Assembly: GCA_030762895.1 (NCBI GenBank)
Contig: CM061065.1
Span: 65,208,200 to 65,272,199 of the forward strand
Length of the DNA stretch: 64,000 bases
Reading direction: 5' to 3'
Source of the DNA: Sophora flavescens
Taxonomy: Eukaryota; Streptophyta; Magnoliopsida; Fabales; Fabaceae
This document shows, piece after piece, positions 39,462 to 50,552 of this stretch (position 1 is the first letter of the stretch; every line of letters starts with the position of its first letter). A program made the position numbers and the translations under genes. The notes under the pieces were generated by a model that worked only from the letters and a program-made list of their open reading frames with translations, ran no database searches and was not told the DNA's origin.

Positions 39462-40921
39462 ATGGAAGGTGAAGCCAGCACAAGCAAGAGTAATGCAGGA
39501 GAAGGATCCTCAATGTCTAGACCTCCATACTTCAATGGAGAGGACTACATCTACTGGAAAGAGAAGATGAAGTGGTTTTTACAATCCACTAACTCCGATC
39601 TCTAGGATATCATTGAAGAAGGTCCCTATGTTCCTAAAGATGACAAACGAGCAAAAGTTCCTAAAGCTAGAATGACCTCTGATCAAAGAAAAAAAATGGC
39701 GCTTTAATGCCAAAGCTACATATGCAATCATGTGTGCTCGAAAGAGAAGAATTTGAAAAAGTCTGTGCTTGTGAATCTGGAAAAGAAATGTGGGACTCAC
39801 TAGCTATTGCTAATGAAGGAACTAAAAAAGTAAAGGAGACCAAAGTCAGTATGTTGGTCCGAAAGTATGAGCTGTTCAAAATGGAAGGAGACACTATTGG
39901 CCAAATGTATGGGAGATTTCAAACTATAACCAATGGGTTGAAACCTCCGGGAAAATTTGAAAAGACTGAGGCACACATTGATGAGCTTCTTGGTACTCTT
40001 CGGATCCATGAACATGAGCTAATTGAAGAAAACAATGGAAAGAAGAACAAATCCATTGCTCTCAAGGCCGACAAGAAATCATCTAAGGGATCTGCCTCAA
40101 AAGCTCTCAAAGTTGATGACTCTTCAAAAGAATCTGAGGAATCAAATGAGGATGACTTTGATGATGAAGATGATGAACTTTCTATTCTTACCAGAAAAAT
40201 GAAAAGACTCTGGAAGAAAAGAAATTTCATAAAGGACAAACCTTTCAGGCATTTCAACAAAGAAAAATACAAAAAGATGGTGGATCAAATGACAGAAATG
40301 TCATTGTGTGTTATGAATGCAAAAAGCCTAGTCATGTCAAGGCAGAATGTCCTCAACTCAAGAAGCAACCTCCCAAAAAGTTCTTCAACAAAAAGAAGGG
40401 AATGATGACTACCTGGAAAGAACTGGATGAAAGCTCCACTGAAAGTGAAGGAGAGGAGCTTTAAGCCAATCTCTGTCTTATTTCAGATACTGATTCAGAA
40501 ACAGAAACTGAGGTATATTATGAACTTGAGAAATTGAGTGATGCTTATGACGAGCTATAGGAGGAATCCAACTGTATGTTAAATTCTCAAATGAGTATAC
40601 ATAGAAATCTCAAGAGTGTGAGAAGTTGGCTGAAGAAAACAGTAGGCTTAAGACTGAAAAGTCTAAAGCTAAGATCTTAGTTGAAACTCACCCTCTGAAG
40701 AAGAAATTAAACTTCAACAGAAACTAGAAGAGCTCACCTTAGATCTTGCCAAGTTTGTTAATGGTAGAGATAATCTGACTAAACTTTTGGGAAGTCAGAG
40801 GCACTCCCTTAACAAAGAAGGTATAGATTATTCCAGTCAAGAACATCGTAAAGGATCAACAAAGTTCTCAAAAATACACGTCGAATCTGTGTCAGTTAGT
40901 TCGAATAAACCCATATGTGCC
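39462..40921 (+). pseudogene. Copia gag of element E, broken
   Basis: ATG at 39462 (MEGEASTSKSNAG). The frame has a stop near 39604, a frameshift in an A run near 39691, and then a good stretch with EEFEKVCACESGKEMWDSLA and MLVRKYELFKMEGDT (capsid). About 120 bp are missing relative to F between KFEKTEAH and IDELLG. A frameshift near 40290 separates it from the zinc knuckle CYECKKPSHVKAECP. A Glu/Lys-rich coiled-coil-like tail follows until the solo LTR K. It is homologous to the gag of F but not close to it. Confidence 0.78.
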
Positions 40922-41937
40922 TGTTAAGTCAACATCTCTGATTTTGATGAATCCAAACAAAGAATTATTTTTGGCGAACTCTATGAAATCTACTAATGTG
41001 TGTATCAAGTGTTCAGATCATAAAGCAAAAACGTCATATCAAATAAACAAGTCTTTCTGACGCGTATGATGCGCTTGACCCAAGACTCGGTCTCTACAAG
41101 ATTTGATTATGCGTCCGACATTGAGGTTCTACTAGAAGATTTAAGCTTCAATAATACTCAAATTTGAAGAATATTCCTTGATGGATTCAAAGAATAAAAT
41201 TGGAACTCGGAAAACTCAAAGCATCCTTCGATGTTTAAAGCTTCCATATTGTTGCAAAAAGCAAAATGAACTTTAATCGATTGCAGATCCGCCTTGCACA
41301 AACACTGCTCTCTAAATCAAACTGCACCCTAATAAAGGAATGCCAACCTATACGTTCAACTTTCCTTGAAACTCACCAACGTTCATAAACATTAAATGCA
41401 AGTTCGAAACGACTCTATTGGAATTAATGGATGAAGAAAAAAAATTATACTCGACTGAAGCAATCTACACAAGGGATTTATACCCTGGAGTATAAATAGA
41501 AGACTTTGAAGGCTATTGAAGATAACACCTGAACTCATTAACTCAAGCATTCAATACTCTTAGAGCTCTCTTAAGTTCTTCATAGAAAACATATCTGCTC
41601 AAATCATTTGTATTTATTGAGAAGTCTTTATTGCGATCCCACCTACCTTAAATACTTATTCACTCTGTGAGTGTTACTCGGTAGATTTGCAAAGTTGTAA
41701 TTTGTGAAGCTGCTGAGGACTGGACGTAGCCCAAGGTTTGGGGTGAACCAGTATAAATCTCTGTGTCTCATTTTCTTAGCTTAATCCTTTTAGTTCGTTT
41801 TAGTTTAACTATGCTAACAGGGTTGAAATGTGAATCTTCTTTTTATCAGACGCATCCTTGTGTCTTATAGGTTAAACTAAAAAGTATTTAAAACACAATT
41901 CAACCGCCCTTCTAGTGTTTTATATCTGTTCATTTCA
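40922..41937 (+). mobile_element. Solo LTR K
   Basis: 1016 bp, starts TGTTAAGTC and ends TTCATTTCA, with a perfect 5-bp duplication GTGCC (40917-40921 and 41938-41942). No internal region, so it is the product of LTR-LTR recombination. Its last 90 bp match the LTR remnant of F (42211-42308), so K and F are the same family. TATAAATA at 41491-41498. Confidence 0.9.
41491..41498 (+). promoter_or_regulatory. TATA box in solo LTR K
   Basis: TATAAATA in the context GGAGTATAAATAGAAG. Confidence 0.65.
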
Positions 41938-41942
41938 GTGCC

Positions 41943-42210
41943 TAAAATGGAAAAACTGGACATATCACGTCTAAGTGCATTCAAAAAAAGAGAAGGAGGT
42001 CTTCATAGACCCCTCATACTAACAGAAAAGGACCCAAGAAAATATGGGTACCTAAGTCTGTGATCATTCCTCATTGCGAGACATGCTTAACAGAACAAAG
42101 CAAACACATATCATGGTACCTGAATAGTGGATACTCACGACATATGACAGGAGAAAGGTCTATGTTCCTAGACTTCCAACCTAAGAAAGGTGGACATGTA
42201 ACCTTTGGTG
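41943..42210 (+). pseudogene. Second zinc knuckle and protease start of element E
   Basis: Continues the gag of E after K: a decayed knuckle (GKTGHIT-like), then KGPKKIWVPKSVIIP and the protease region WYLNSGYSRHMTG. The catalytic Asp of DSG is Asn here. Unlike C, F and H, gag and protease are in one frame, owing to two extra bases around 42080. The sequence stops at VTFG, where the F LTR remnant begins. Confidence 0.72.
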
Positions 42211-42308
42211 TCATCCTTGTGTCTTATAGGTTAAACTGTAATGTTTTATAATAAGTATTTAAAGCACAATTCAACCCCCCTTCTAGTGTTTTATATTTGT
42301 TTATTTCA

Positions 42309-42322
42309 GTTGGTACCAGAGC
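42309..42322 (+). promoter_or_regulatory. Primer binding site of F
   Basis: GTTGGTACCAGAGC, initiator tRNA-Met type with one change (ACC for ATC). Confidence 0.8.
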
Positions 42323-42380
42323 TTAACCTCTAGGTTGAGCACTTAACAGTGTTGAGGAAAGATCCTATTGAATAGACATC

Positions 42381-44111
42381 ATGACAGCTGGAGCTAGCAC
42401 AAGTAGAAGCCACACTAGATAAAGAGCATCTATGGCTACACCTCCCTACTTTAATGGTGAAAACTACATCTATTGGAAAGAAGGATTTCAATGTTTCATC
42501 ATGTCAACAAATTCTAACTTATGGGATAATATTACTGATTGTCCCTAAATTCCAAAGAATGATGATGACACTGACAAACCTAAAGCTCAGTGGACTACTA
42601 TAGAAAAGACTAAGTGGGAGCTAAATCCTTAAGCAAGGTATTCCTTGATGTGTTCTCTCAGTCAAGAAGAATTTGAAAAGGTCCATACATGTGCGTCTGC
42701 TAAGGAAATCTGGGATACTCTCGAAGTTACCCACAAAGGAACAACAAAAGTGAAAGAAACAAATATAAACATGCTTGTACGAAAGTATGGGTTATTTATC
42801 ATGGAAGAAGGAGAAATCATTGCTCGGATGATAGGAAGATTTCAGACAATCACAAATAATCTGAAGTCACTGGGAAAAATCTACACCAATGCTAAGAAAG
42901 TTCGAAAATTTCTAAGAAGTCTACCCAAACAGTAGAGACTTCTGGTTACAACAATAACTCAAGCCAAAGATCTCACAACTCTTCAAATGAGTGATCTTGG
43001 AAATTTACAAGTTCATGAGCAGGAACTAAATGAAGACAACTCAAATAAGAAAGGAAAAACTATTTCCCTCAAGGCAGAGAAAGGATCTTCAAAAGCTCTA
43101 AAGGTTGAAGAATCAGATCAAGAGTCAGACACCTCTAAAGAAGACTCAGACAGTGATGATGAAATGTCATTGATGACTAGAAAAATGAGAAAGTTATGGA
43201 ACAAAAAGAATTTCAGAAATGATAAACCTTTCAAGAAGTTCAACAAAGAAAAATTCTTCAAAGAGGACAATAGTTATGACAAAAGCTCTATTGTATGCTA
43301 TGAATGCAAGAAACTAGGACACTTTAAATCTGAATGTCCTCAGTTGAAAAAGTAACCCTTCAAAAAGGTCTATAAAAAGAAAAAGAAAGGGATGATGGCA
43401 ACTTGGGAAGATCTTGATGGTAGCTCATGTGATGAAGATGTAGAAGGCAAATAAGCAAATCTGTGTGTCATGGCAGATGCTGACTCAGACTCTAAGGTAA
43501 TTTCTGATTTTAAGGATTTGCAAGATGCCTCTGATGAATTTATTGAGGAATCTAACTGTTTTACCAAAGCTTTTAGAACACTTAAGAGGCAATATGTGAA
43601 ACTCCTAAAAGAGCATGAACATAAGACTCAAGAGTGTGACAAACTGTCTCAAGAAAACAATAAGCTTAAAGCTGAAAAGCTTAAAGATGAGATTACAGTT
43701 GAGACACCATAATCTGAAGAAGTTGTTAAACTTCAACAGAAGGTTGAAGAGCTTACCTCTGATCTTGCCCGTTTTGTCAATGGAAGAGATAACCTAACTA
43801 AGTTGTTAGTAAGTCAGAGACCAACTCTTGATAAAACTGGTATAGGATTCATTGGCCAGACACAGCATAAAGTATCTAACAAAGTCTTAGAACAAAAACC
43901 TAAAACTCTTTATGATAAGGTCATTACTTATAAAAGTAGTTGTAAAAATTGTGGAAAAATGGACATATTACGTTTAAGTGTATTCACACAAGAAACTTCA
44001 AGAACTAACAAAAAAGGACCCAAAAGAATATGGGTACCTAAAGCTTTGATTATTCCTGTTGCAGATATCCTTAATAGGACAAAAAGTACACCTATCATGG
44101 TACCAGGATAG
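42381..44111 (+). pseudogene. Copia gag of element F, broken
   Basis: ATG at 42381 (MTAGASTSRS). In-frame stops lie at about 42417, 42546, 42630, 42933, 43353 and 43452, but the frame is otherwise kept over long distances. The capsid region holds EEFEKVHTCASAKEIWDTLE. A zinc knuckle CYECKKLGHFKSECP lies at about 43297-43340. A coiled-coil-like Lys/Glu/Gln-rich region (43560-43760) leads to a second, damaged knuckle CKNCGK (about 43941), then KGPKRIWVPKALIIP. The frame ends at TAG 44109-44111 while the protease frame (+1) is already open from 44050. Confidence 0.82.
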
Positions 44112-45812
44112 TGACTTCTCACGACACATGATATGAGAAAAGTCTATGTTCCTAGACCTCCAATCTAAAGAAGGTGGACATGTAACCTTTGGTGGCAATC
44201 AAATAGGAAAGGTCATCGGAATAGGTAAAATTTGTGGAAAATCACCTCTACCATCTATCTCTAACGTTCTTTTAGTTAAAGGATTAAGACATAATCTACT
44301 AAGCATAAGTTAATTATGTAATAATGGATATAATGTTTCCTTTACTAAGAATGCATGCATAGTTAGAGACACCAATGGAAAAGTTCTCTTTTTAGCAAAC
44401 GTGCAACAAAATCTTTATAAGATTGATCTAACTTAATTGACTTATCAAAATGTGACTTGTTTTATGTCAAGATAAGATGAAAGATGGGTATGGCATAAGA
44501 AGCTAGGGCATACAAGTATGAAACATATATCTAAGCTTTAGAATTATAGACTTGTGAAAGGTTTACCTGATATAAGTTTCAAAAAGGATGTCTTATGTGA
44601 CTCTTGCCAATGTGGAAAGCAAGTTAAATCTAGATTAAAATCGAAGAATCTAGTATATTCCTCGAGACTTTTACAGTGGTTGCATATGGATCTGTTTGGT
44701 CCAGTTAGTGTTGTTAGTAAGGCGGGAAAGAAATATGTTTTGTCTTAGTCGGTGATTTTTCTTGATATACATGGATACTCTTCTTAACCCACAAGGATGA
44801 GTCATTCAAAATGTTCTCTATATTCTGTAAGAAGGTTCAAAATGAGCAGGGAATTTGTATCTCAGCTATCAGAAGTGACCATGGGGGAGAGTTTGAAAAT
44901 GAGCACTTCAATACATTATGTAAAGAGAATGGTATCTCTCACAACTTTTCTGCTGCTAGAACTCCTCAGCAGAATGGAGTAGTAGAAAGGAAGAACAGAT
45001 CTCTACAAGAGATGGCTCGAACAATGCTCAATGAAAGCAAACTCCCAAAGTACTTCTGGGCTGAGGCAGTAAACACTGCTTGTTATGTACAGAACAGAAT
45101 ATTGATTAGACCCTTCTTGAATAAAACTCCCTATGAATTGTGGAAAGGAAGAAAACCTAACATTTCTTATTTCCATGCTTTTGGATGTGAATGTTTTACC
45201 TTGAATAATAGAGATCAACTTGGAAAGTTAGATTCAAAAGTAGATAAGGCTATATTTCTCGGATATTCACACACTTCTAAAGCTTTTAGAGTCTACAAAT
45301 CTAGAACAGAAGTTGTTGAGGAATCTATTCATGTTGAATTTAAAGATGGTTTAAAGACTAATAGGAAACTAACAGATCTAGAAGATGATCTTGCAGGATT
45401 AAATCTTGGAAGGCAAAGCAATCAGACTGATGATAGCTTGAAAATTGAAGATCCAGAAACTCATATTCAAGCGTCCGATCCACCTTCTCGGCAACTATCT
45501 AAAATTGGATCCAGACGAGATTGGAAGTTCAAAACTCATCACCCTTAAAAGTTGATCATTGGTAATCCCTCTGAGATTGAACCAAAGAACATCAAAGAAG
45601 CTCTTAAAGATGAAAGCTGGATTTTAGCTATGCAAGAGGAGCTAAATTAGTTTAGAAGGAATGATGTTTGGTTCTTAGTTCCAAATGAAAAAGGAAAGTC
45701 AATTATTGGAACGAGATGGGTATTCATAAACAAGTTTGATGAAGATGGAAAGGTAGTCAGAAAAAAAAAAGCAAGGTTAGTAGCTCAAGGCTATAATCAA
45801 CAAGAAGGTATT
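44050..45812 (+). pseudogene. Copia protease-integrase-RT of element F, broken and cut by G
   Basis: The protease motif is WYQDSDFS, where the Gly of DSG is Asp, so activity is lost. Several stops follow (about 44137, 44311, 44436, 44476, 44541). The pre-integrase CDSCQCGKQV lies near 44600. The integrase core has LHMDLFGP, SDHGGEFENE and NGVVERKNRS; the middle near 44750 is frameshifted. The integrase C-terminus and linker run to about 45548. RT starts near 45600 (WILAMQEELN, IIGTRWVFINKFDEDG) and is cut after LVAQGYNQQEG by the insertion of G. Confidence 0.85.
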
Positions 45813-46957
45813 TGTAACACCCCCTTTTGGCATTACCTCCTAATCACCTGTGGAAATAAATTAAAAAGAAGTTTACTGGTTGCTTTCGAAAAAAATTCTA
45901 TTATTTTCATCAGTCTGAAAATATGGGGGTAAAATTCTTTTTCTTTTCAGCAAAGTATTAAAATAGAATAGAGTGCACAACACAATAGTACAAACTATAT
46001 TATATTTACCAACATACATAGACTGATTTTTATTCAAAAACAGCTCTTCTGTAATGTACAGATTTCTCTTAAAAATATTTCATTATTCACAACAGAATTC
46101 AAAAAGGTGTTCAGTCCACATAAACCAACTTCCTCAAAACATATAACCCAACGAAAAATCCTAAGCTGGTCATTCTAAAAGACATCAACCGGAAATAACT
46201 CCATAGTTCTCACCATTTTAACCTTCACCAACCTCTTCAAGGATGCGGGATTAAAGTCCACATGCGAGGTTAGAACATCTCGGCACCACTCGCCCTTGTG
46301 TACTAAAGTACATCAACAAAGAACCAGGAGAACCTGATATATTGTAAGGGTGAGATATCTATATATGGATGAATTATGACAACTACAAGCCCAATACACA
46401 TAAACAACATTTACAGATAATCAATCATATTCAACATATAATTTCCAGTAAAAGAATAATATCATAGAATTCACTGTCATTTTTGAAAAACATATGGCAC
46501 TTCTATATTTCAACGTTCTATTCTAAACTCCGGAGATCCCAACTTCTTTAAAAGATGAGCTGATCAGGCTCGATTGCCAATTAAGCACATCGTGTTTTTC
46601 CACAGTACTGCCCAAAACTCCTGGCACATTGATCAACGTGAGTGGATGTCCATAGCATACTGTCCAACACAAGGCACATCAACCAAGGCACATGGACTTC
46701 ATTGTCCATCAAGGCACAAAAAATCATTTTGTTTTTCACAACTTTTCTTTGTGCTTCATTCTTTCCTTTGTCAAAGCTCAAGGCTCACGACCTCCCATAA
46801 ATTTTCAATGTTTTAAAACTTTCATTGTCGACACAGGACGTTTTAGCCCTAGTGTCCAATCACAACAATCCTAGACCTGTGCACTAGTCTTAGACTTTGT
46901 GGTCAGAGAAAACAACTTTCACCTTTTTACTACTTTCACCAAGTTTCATCACAATGT

Positions 46958-47120
46958 ATGTAGGACACACAGTCCACAACAACGAAAATAGGACACACAG
47001 CCCACCACGTGTCTAAGACACACAGTCCACAACAACGTGTATAGGACACACAATCCAAAACGCATATAGGACACACAGTCCACAACTTCATATATAGGAC
47101 ACACAGTCCACAGCGTTGTG
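46958..47120 (+). repeat. Minisatellite in G LTR
   Basis: Six imperfect copies of about 25-29 bases built on TAGGACACACAGTCCACAAC, with variable linkers. GGAC and GTCC in each unit can pair. Confidence 0.85.
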
Positions 47121-48344
47121 ATACGGATCATGGATCCACGTGCTTTAACTATAGTATCCCGACGTATCGGGTACTTGGTTCACTTTTCAACGTTATTTTT
47201 CGATCAATGAAAAACAAATGCAAAATCAAAACTTCCGTAACTTTTCCAAGTTACCGGATATTTTTACTTGAATAAATTCTTTTCAGCAACATTTTCTTTT
47301 GAAATTCATTTTCAAAACTTTAAACTTTAGGAACTCCATTTATTTTTCTAAAAATCTCATTTGTTTTGGAAAAATGTATTTCCTTTCAAAAATATAGTAA
47401 ACCTTTTTAAAGGAAAACTCTTTCTAAGAACATTGGAAACTAATATCCCATTTTCTATGATACTTTACTACAAGTGTTCTCAAAATTATGTTTTTCTTCA
47501 AAATAAGATCTTTCAGCTTAAATAATTTCCCTTTATAAAATTGTTTTGAATCTAAAAATTTTCTTTCATTAAAATGTTACTAAAATAAATCTTTTCCAAA
47601 ACTTCAAAATAAATTTGTTTTTATTCATGGTTTCTTACCATGAAATCTTTTCAATGTTTGATTTTTCTTAGTGTAAAATAATCTAAATTTTCAATTTAAT
47701 TTCCTTCATAAAAATTGTTTTTTTTTTCTAAAACGTTCATTAAACATTAAGATTATTTAATTTCCCCTTTTTGTCAAAACCTTGTTAAAGGAAATCCTTA
47801 CTTGTGATTTTCTTTGTAAATCTTTTCTTGAAGCTTTTATCTTCATTATTTGAGCTTTAACCAATGGTTAGGCTTCCATACAACAACTTCTACATATATA
47901 AGTAACATGCACATTTTCATAAATCGTCAACACATATACAACAACTTCAACACATATAAGCAACATGCATGTTTTCATAAACCATCAATATATCATGAAC
48001 TCAAAATCCAACCAAAACGGTCACAATAATAATAACATCAATTAAACACATCAAAATAAACACACAAGGCATATAATCATCATAACATAATTATCCCTCC
48101 GGCTTTCTCCCCTTACCTAATTCGACGGCTAGACAAGGTCTTTGTTTCCGTGTTGGCTAGAGCGAACTTCCTTTTTGCCCGCTGCATGCCGCAAGTCTAC
48201 GAATTAAGTGAACGACTTAAGTTAAATCAACAAAGTCGTCTTATCTTCCTAAGCATAGGTTTTGGCCACGACTGGAAAAATGATGCTAGAGATGTCCAAT
48301 CTTCTTCAAATTCTTGGATTGTATTTTGGTCAAGACTTACTTTT

Positions 48345-48347
<3 letters not shown>

Positions 48348-48420
<73 letters not shown>
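48348..48420 (+). repeat. (TA)n microsatellite in G LTR
   Basis: About 72 bases of alternating TA, 78 bases left of the H insertion. Confidence 0.95.
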
Positions 48421-48421
<1 letters not shown>

Positions 48422-48498
48422 TTTAATCCCATATTTTTATATCTTTACTTTAACACTTGTTGATAGTCCATTTTATACTAAAATCTTTACTTGATCTT

Positions 48499-50124
48499 TG
48501 AAGTTGACACAGGCAAACACAAGAAGGGGGGTTGAATTGTGTTTGTTAACAATTTTTGAAAGCAACCTTTCAAACAATTTTTGCACACAAGGAGATAATA
48601 AAGCAGAAGCACACATAAAGAAAAAAGATCTTTTTTAAAAGAATTTAACAAAAGAAATATCAAAACCCCTCGGTTAGCAAGAAACAAATAAAGCTGAAGA
48701 GATAAGAGATAGAAGAATCACACAAGATGTTTTATCTTGGTTCACTCTCTTACAACCAAGAGCTACGTCTAGTCCCTTCTACTTGAAGGATTTTCTCCAC
48801 TATTATAAAAATAGATTACAACCAAGTATTCAACACTTCTCCAGGCTACAAGTATTTCTTTCTTACCAAGCCTCTTCAGGCTCTAACTCTAACAAAGAGA
48901 TTTAATGTTTGATCTTCTTAACTCACTATGTGTGAGAATATGACGGTTAAGATCAGATGAATATTTTCACAACATTCAAACTAAGAAATACCGACTCTTG
49001 CTCTCTAAAGAAATATGAGTATGAGTGAGTTTAGTTTTACAAAAGTTAAGCTCGTAAGGTTGTGCAGTCAAGAGTTCCTGTTTTAGTATCTCAGGTCTCC
49101 TATTTATAGTGACCTTCTTCTTCACTTGTATTTATTCAACGTTTACTTTGAATAATCCTGTTTAGAGATAACATTTAATGCATGATATCCGTTGTGACTG
49201 ATAGCTTGATTGTGGCAATACTGAATAGTACTCTTGGTTATCAAGGTAGCATGAAATTGGAGGCTTACTGCTCTGAGTATTGTAGCTTGAGAACTTGTTG
49301 TTCCTCCTTTGTGTATAATTCAACTTTTTCAGCCATAAAGTTGTCATCATACAGATCGTTTTGCAGTATCTTATTGTACGATTCTGCTTTTTGCATTTCT
49401 TGATGGTACTATGTATCTTTTACAATAAGGTGAAACATTAAAACATATAAAACAAATGTGAAGAACAAATATTCTATTGAAATAAATATCAAATATTTGA
49501 AATAAATTCAAGAGATTTGGATTGCATTTATTCATTTCAAAGATTGAGCTCGTCTAAAAGGTAACTCCGTCTACTTAGTTATATGAGAGACTAAGTCTGT
49601 TCGATATTTTATTTTGCTCATCTGATGATGTGGCATATCCTCTTGTCTATCAAGTCTTCGGACTTGTTATTCCTCAATGAGTTCTAAAGATCTCCGTCTC
49701 ATGACGTGGCAGTTAGATCTCGTCTACTAGATTACTTTATTTTTCAGTTCATTTACTTCTACTAATTACTTCGATCTGCTTACGTGGCAAGATGGACGCG
49801 CTTATTATCAAGTCTTTGGGCTTGTTGTATCTAACAAGTTATTTTGGTATTCGTCTGGAAAAAATTTAGAGCCTCGTTCACTTAAGAAAACCAGTCTACT
49901 AAATTAAATGAACAAGTAACTTTACCAAGGTAAGCAGCCCGTCTACAAGGGTGGACGCATATTTTTCAGTGAAAACTTATCGCCTGTTTACTTATATTAA
50001 AGTATTCCTGCATAACTGAAAGCACATGTTAGATCTCAACTAACACTTTGCCAAGCAAATTTAATCCTTTTGTTCGCATCAAAACTTAGAGATTATTAAA
50101 TCCAAAACCACTTTGGTTCCAAAA
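48499..50124 (-). repeat. 3' LTR of element H
   Basis: 1626 bp on the minus strand, TGTTGGAACC-type start (one change near 50123) to CAACTTCA at 48499. TATA box at 49101-49108 (minus strand TATAAATA). Confidence 0.92.
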
Positions 50125-50138
50125 ATCTCCCCCTTTTT
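50125..50138 (-). promoter_or_regulatory. Polypurine tract of element H
   Basis: Minus strand CAAAAAGGGGGAGA directly before the LTR, preceded by TCATCAT as in C and D. Confidence 0.82.
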
Positions 50139-50552
50139 GATGATGACAAAACTAATTAAATTTGAAAAGAAAAATCTAAGAGAGCTTGAAGGGCTCCCCC
50201 TAAGACAAAGCATTCACTTAATTAAGCAGAAAAAGCATATGAAAAAACAACTGCATGTAAGCATAGGTGCAACAGCTTATCATACTTAGAATATATATAA
50301 GAGAATAAATAAACATAAGTATCAGAGCAGTAGATATCAAAGCAAATAAGTAAACATAAGTATCAGAGCAGTTAGCAAGTAGAAGAGAATGTGCAAATTC
50401 TGACTAATATGAACTTTTCAAAACCGAATTTTATATATAAATACAAACAAATCTATTTTCTTTCCTTTCTCCCCCTTTTTGTCATCAGCCAAAAAGGTAA
50501 AAGGAGAGGACCATCATTGTCAGTATAAGAGAAAACAAAATAAAGATAAAGG
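50139..50552 (-). other. Non-coding region between extra ORF and PPT of H
   Basis: Counterpart of 36757-37145 in C. No gene seen. Confidence 0.6.

Larger units (their letters stand above)
39361..42210 (+). mobile_element. Element E: truncated Copia retrotransposon, + strand
   Basis: Begins with about 30 bases of LTR end (GTTGTGTTAACTTTGG, TTATTTCA), then a PBS TTTGGTATCAGAGC (39399-39412), gag and the protease start. LTR end and gag are of the same family as D, but the orientation is opposite. It breaks at about 42210, where an LTR end of another family (F) starts. The solo LTR K is inserted in it. Confidence 0.75.
42211..45812 (+). mobile_element. Element F: Copia retrotransposon, truncated at both ends in this window
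   Basis: Starts with the last 98 bp of an LTR (42211-42308) of the K family, then PBS GTTGGTACCAGAGC (42309-42322), gag, protease, integrase and the first part of RT. It is interrupted by G at 45813. The rest should lie beyond the right end of the window, after G. Confidence 0.82.

Noticed and set aside
45808..45812. GTATT before G equals the target duplication of C
   Set aside because: The elements are of different superfamilies and the right end of G is not in the window, so the match is probably chance.
46958..47120. Possible CRISPR-like array
   Set aside because: Units are imperfect, spacers are only a few bases, there are no cas genes, and the context is a plant LTR.
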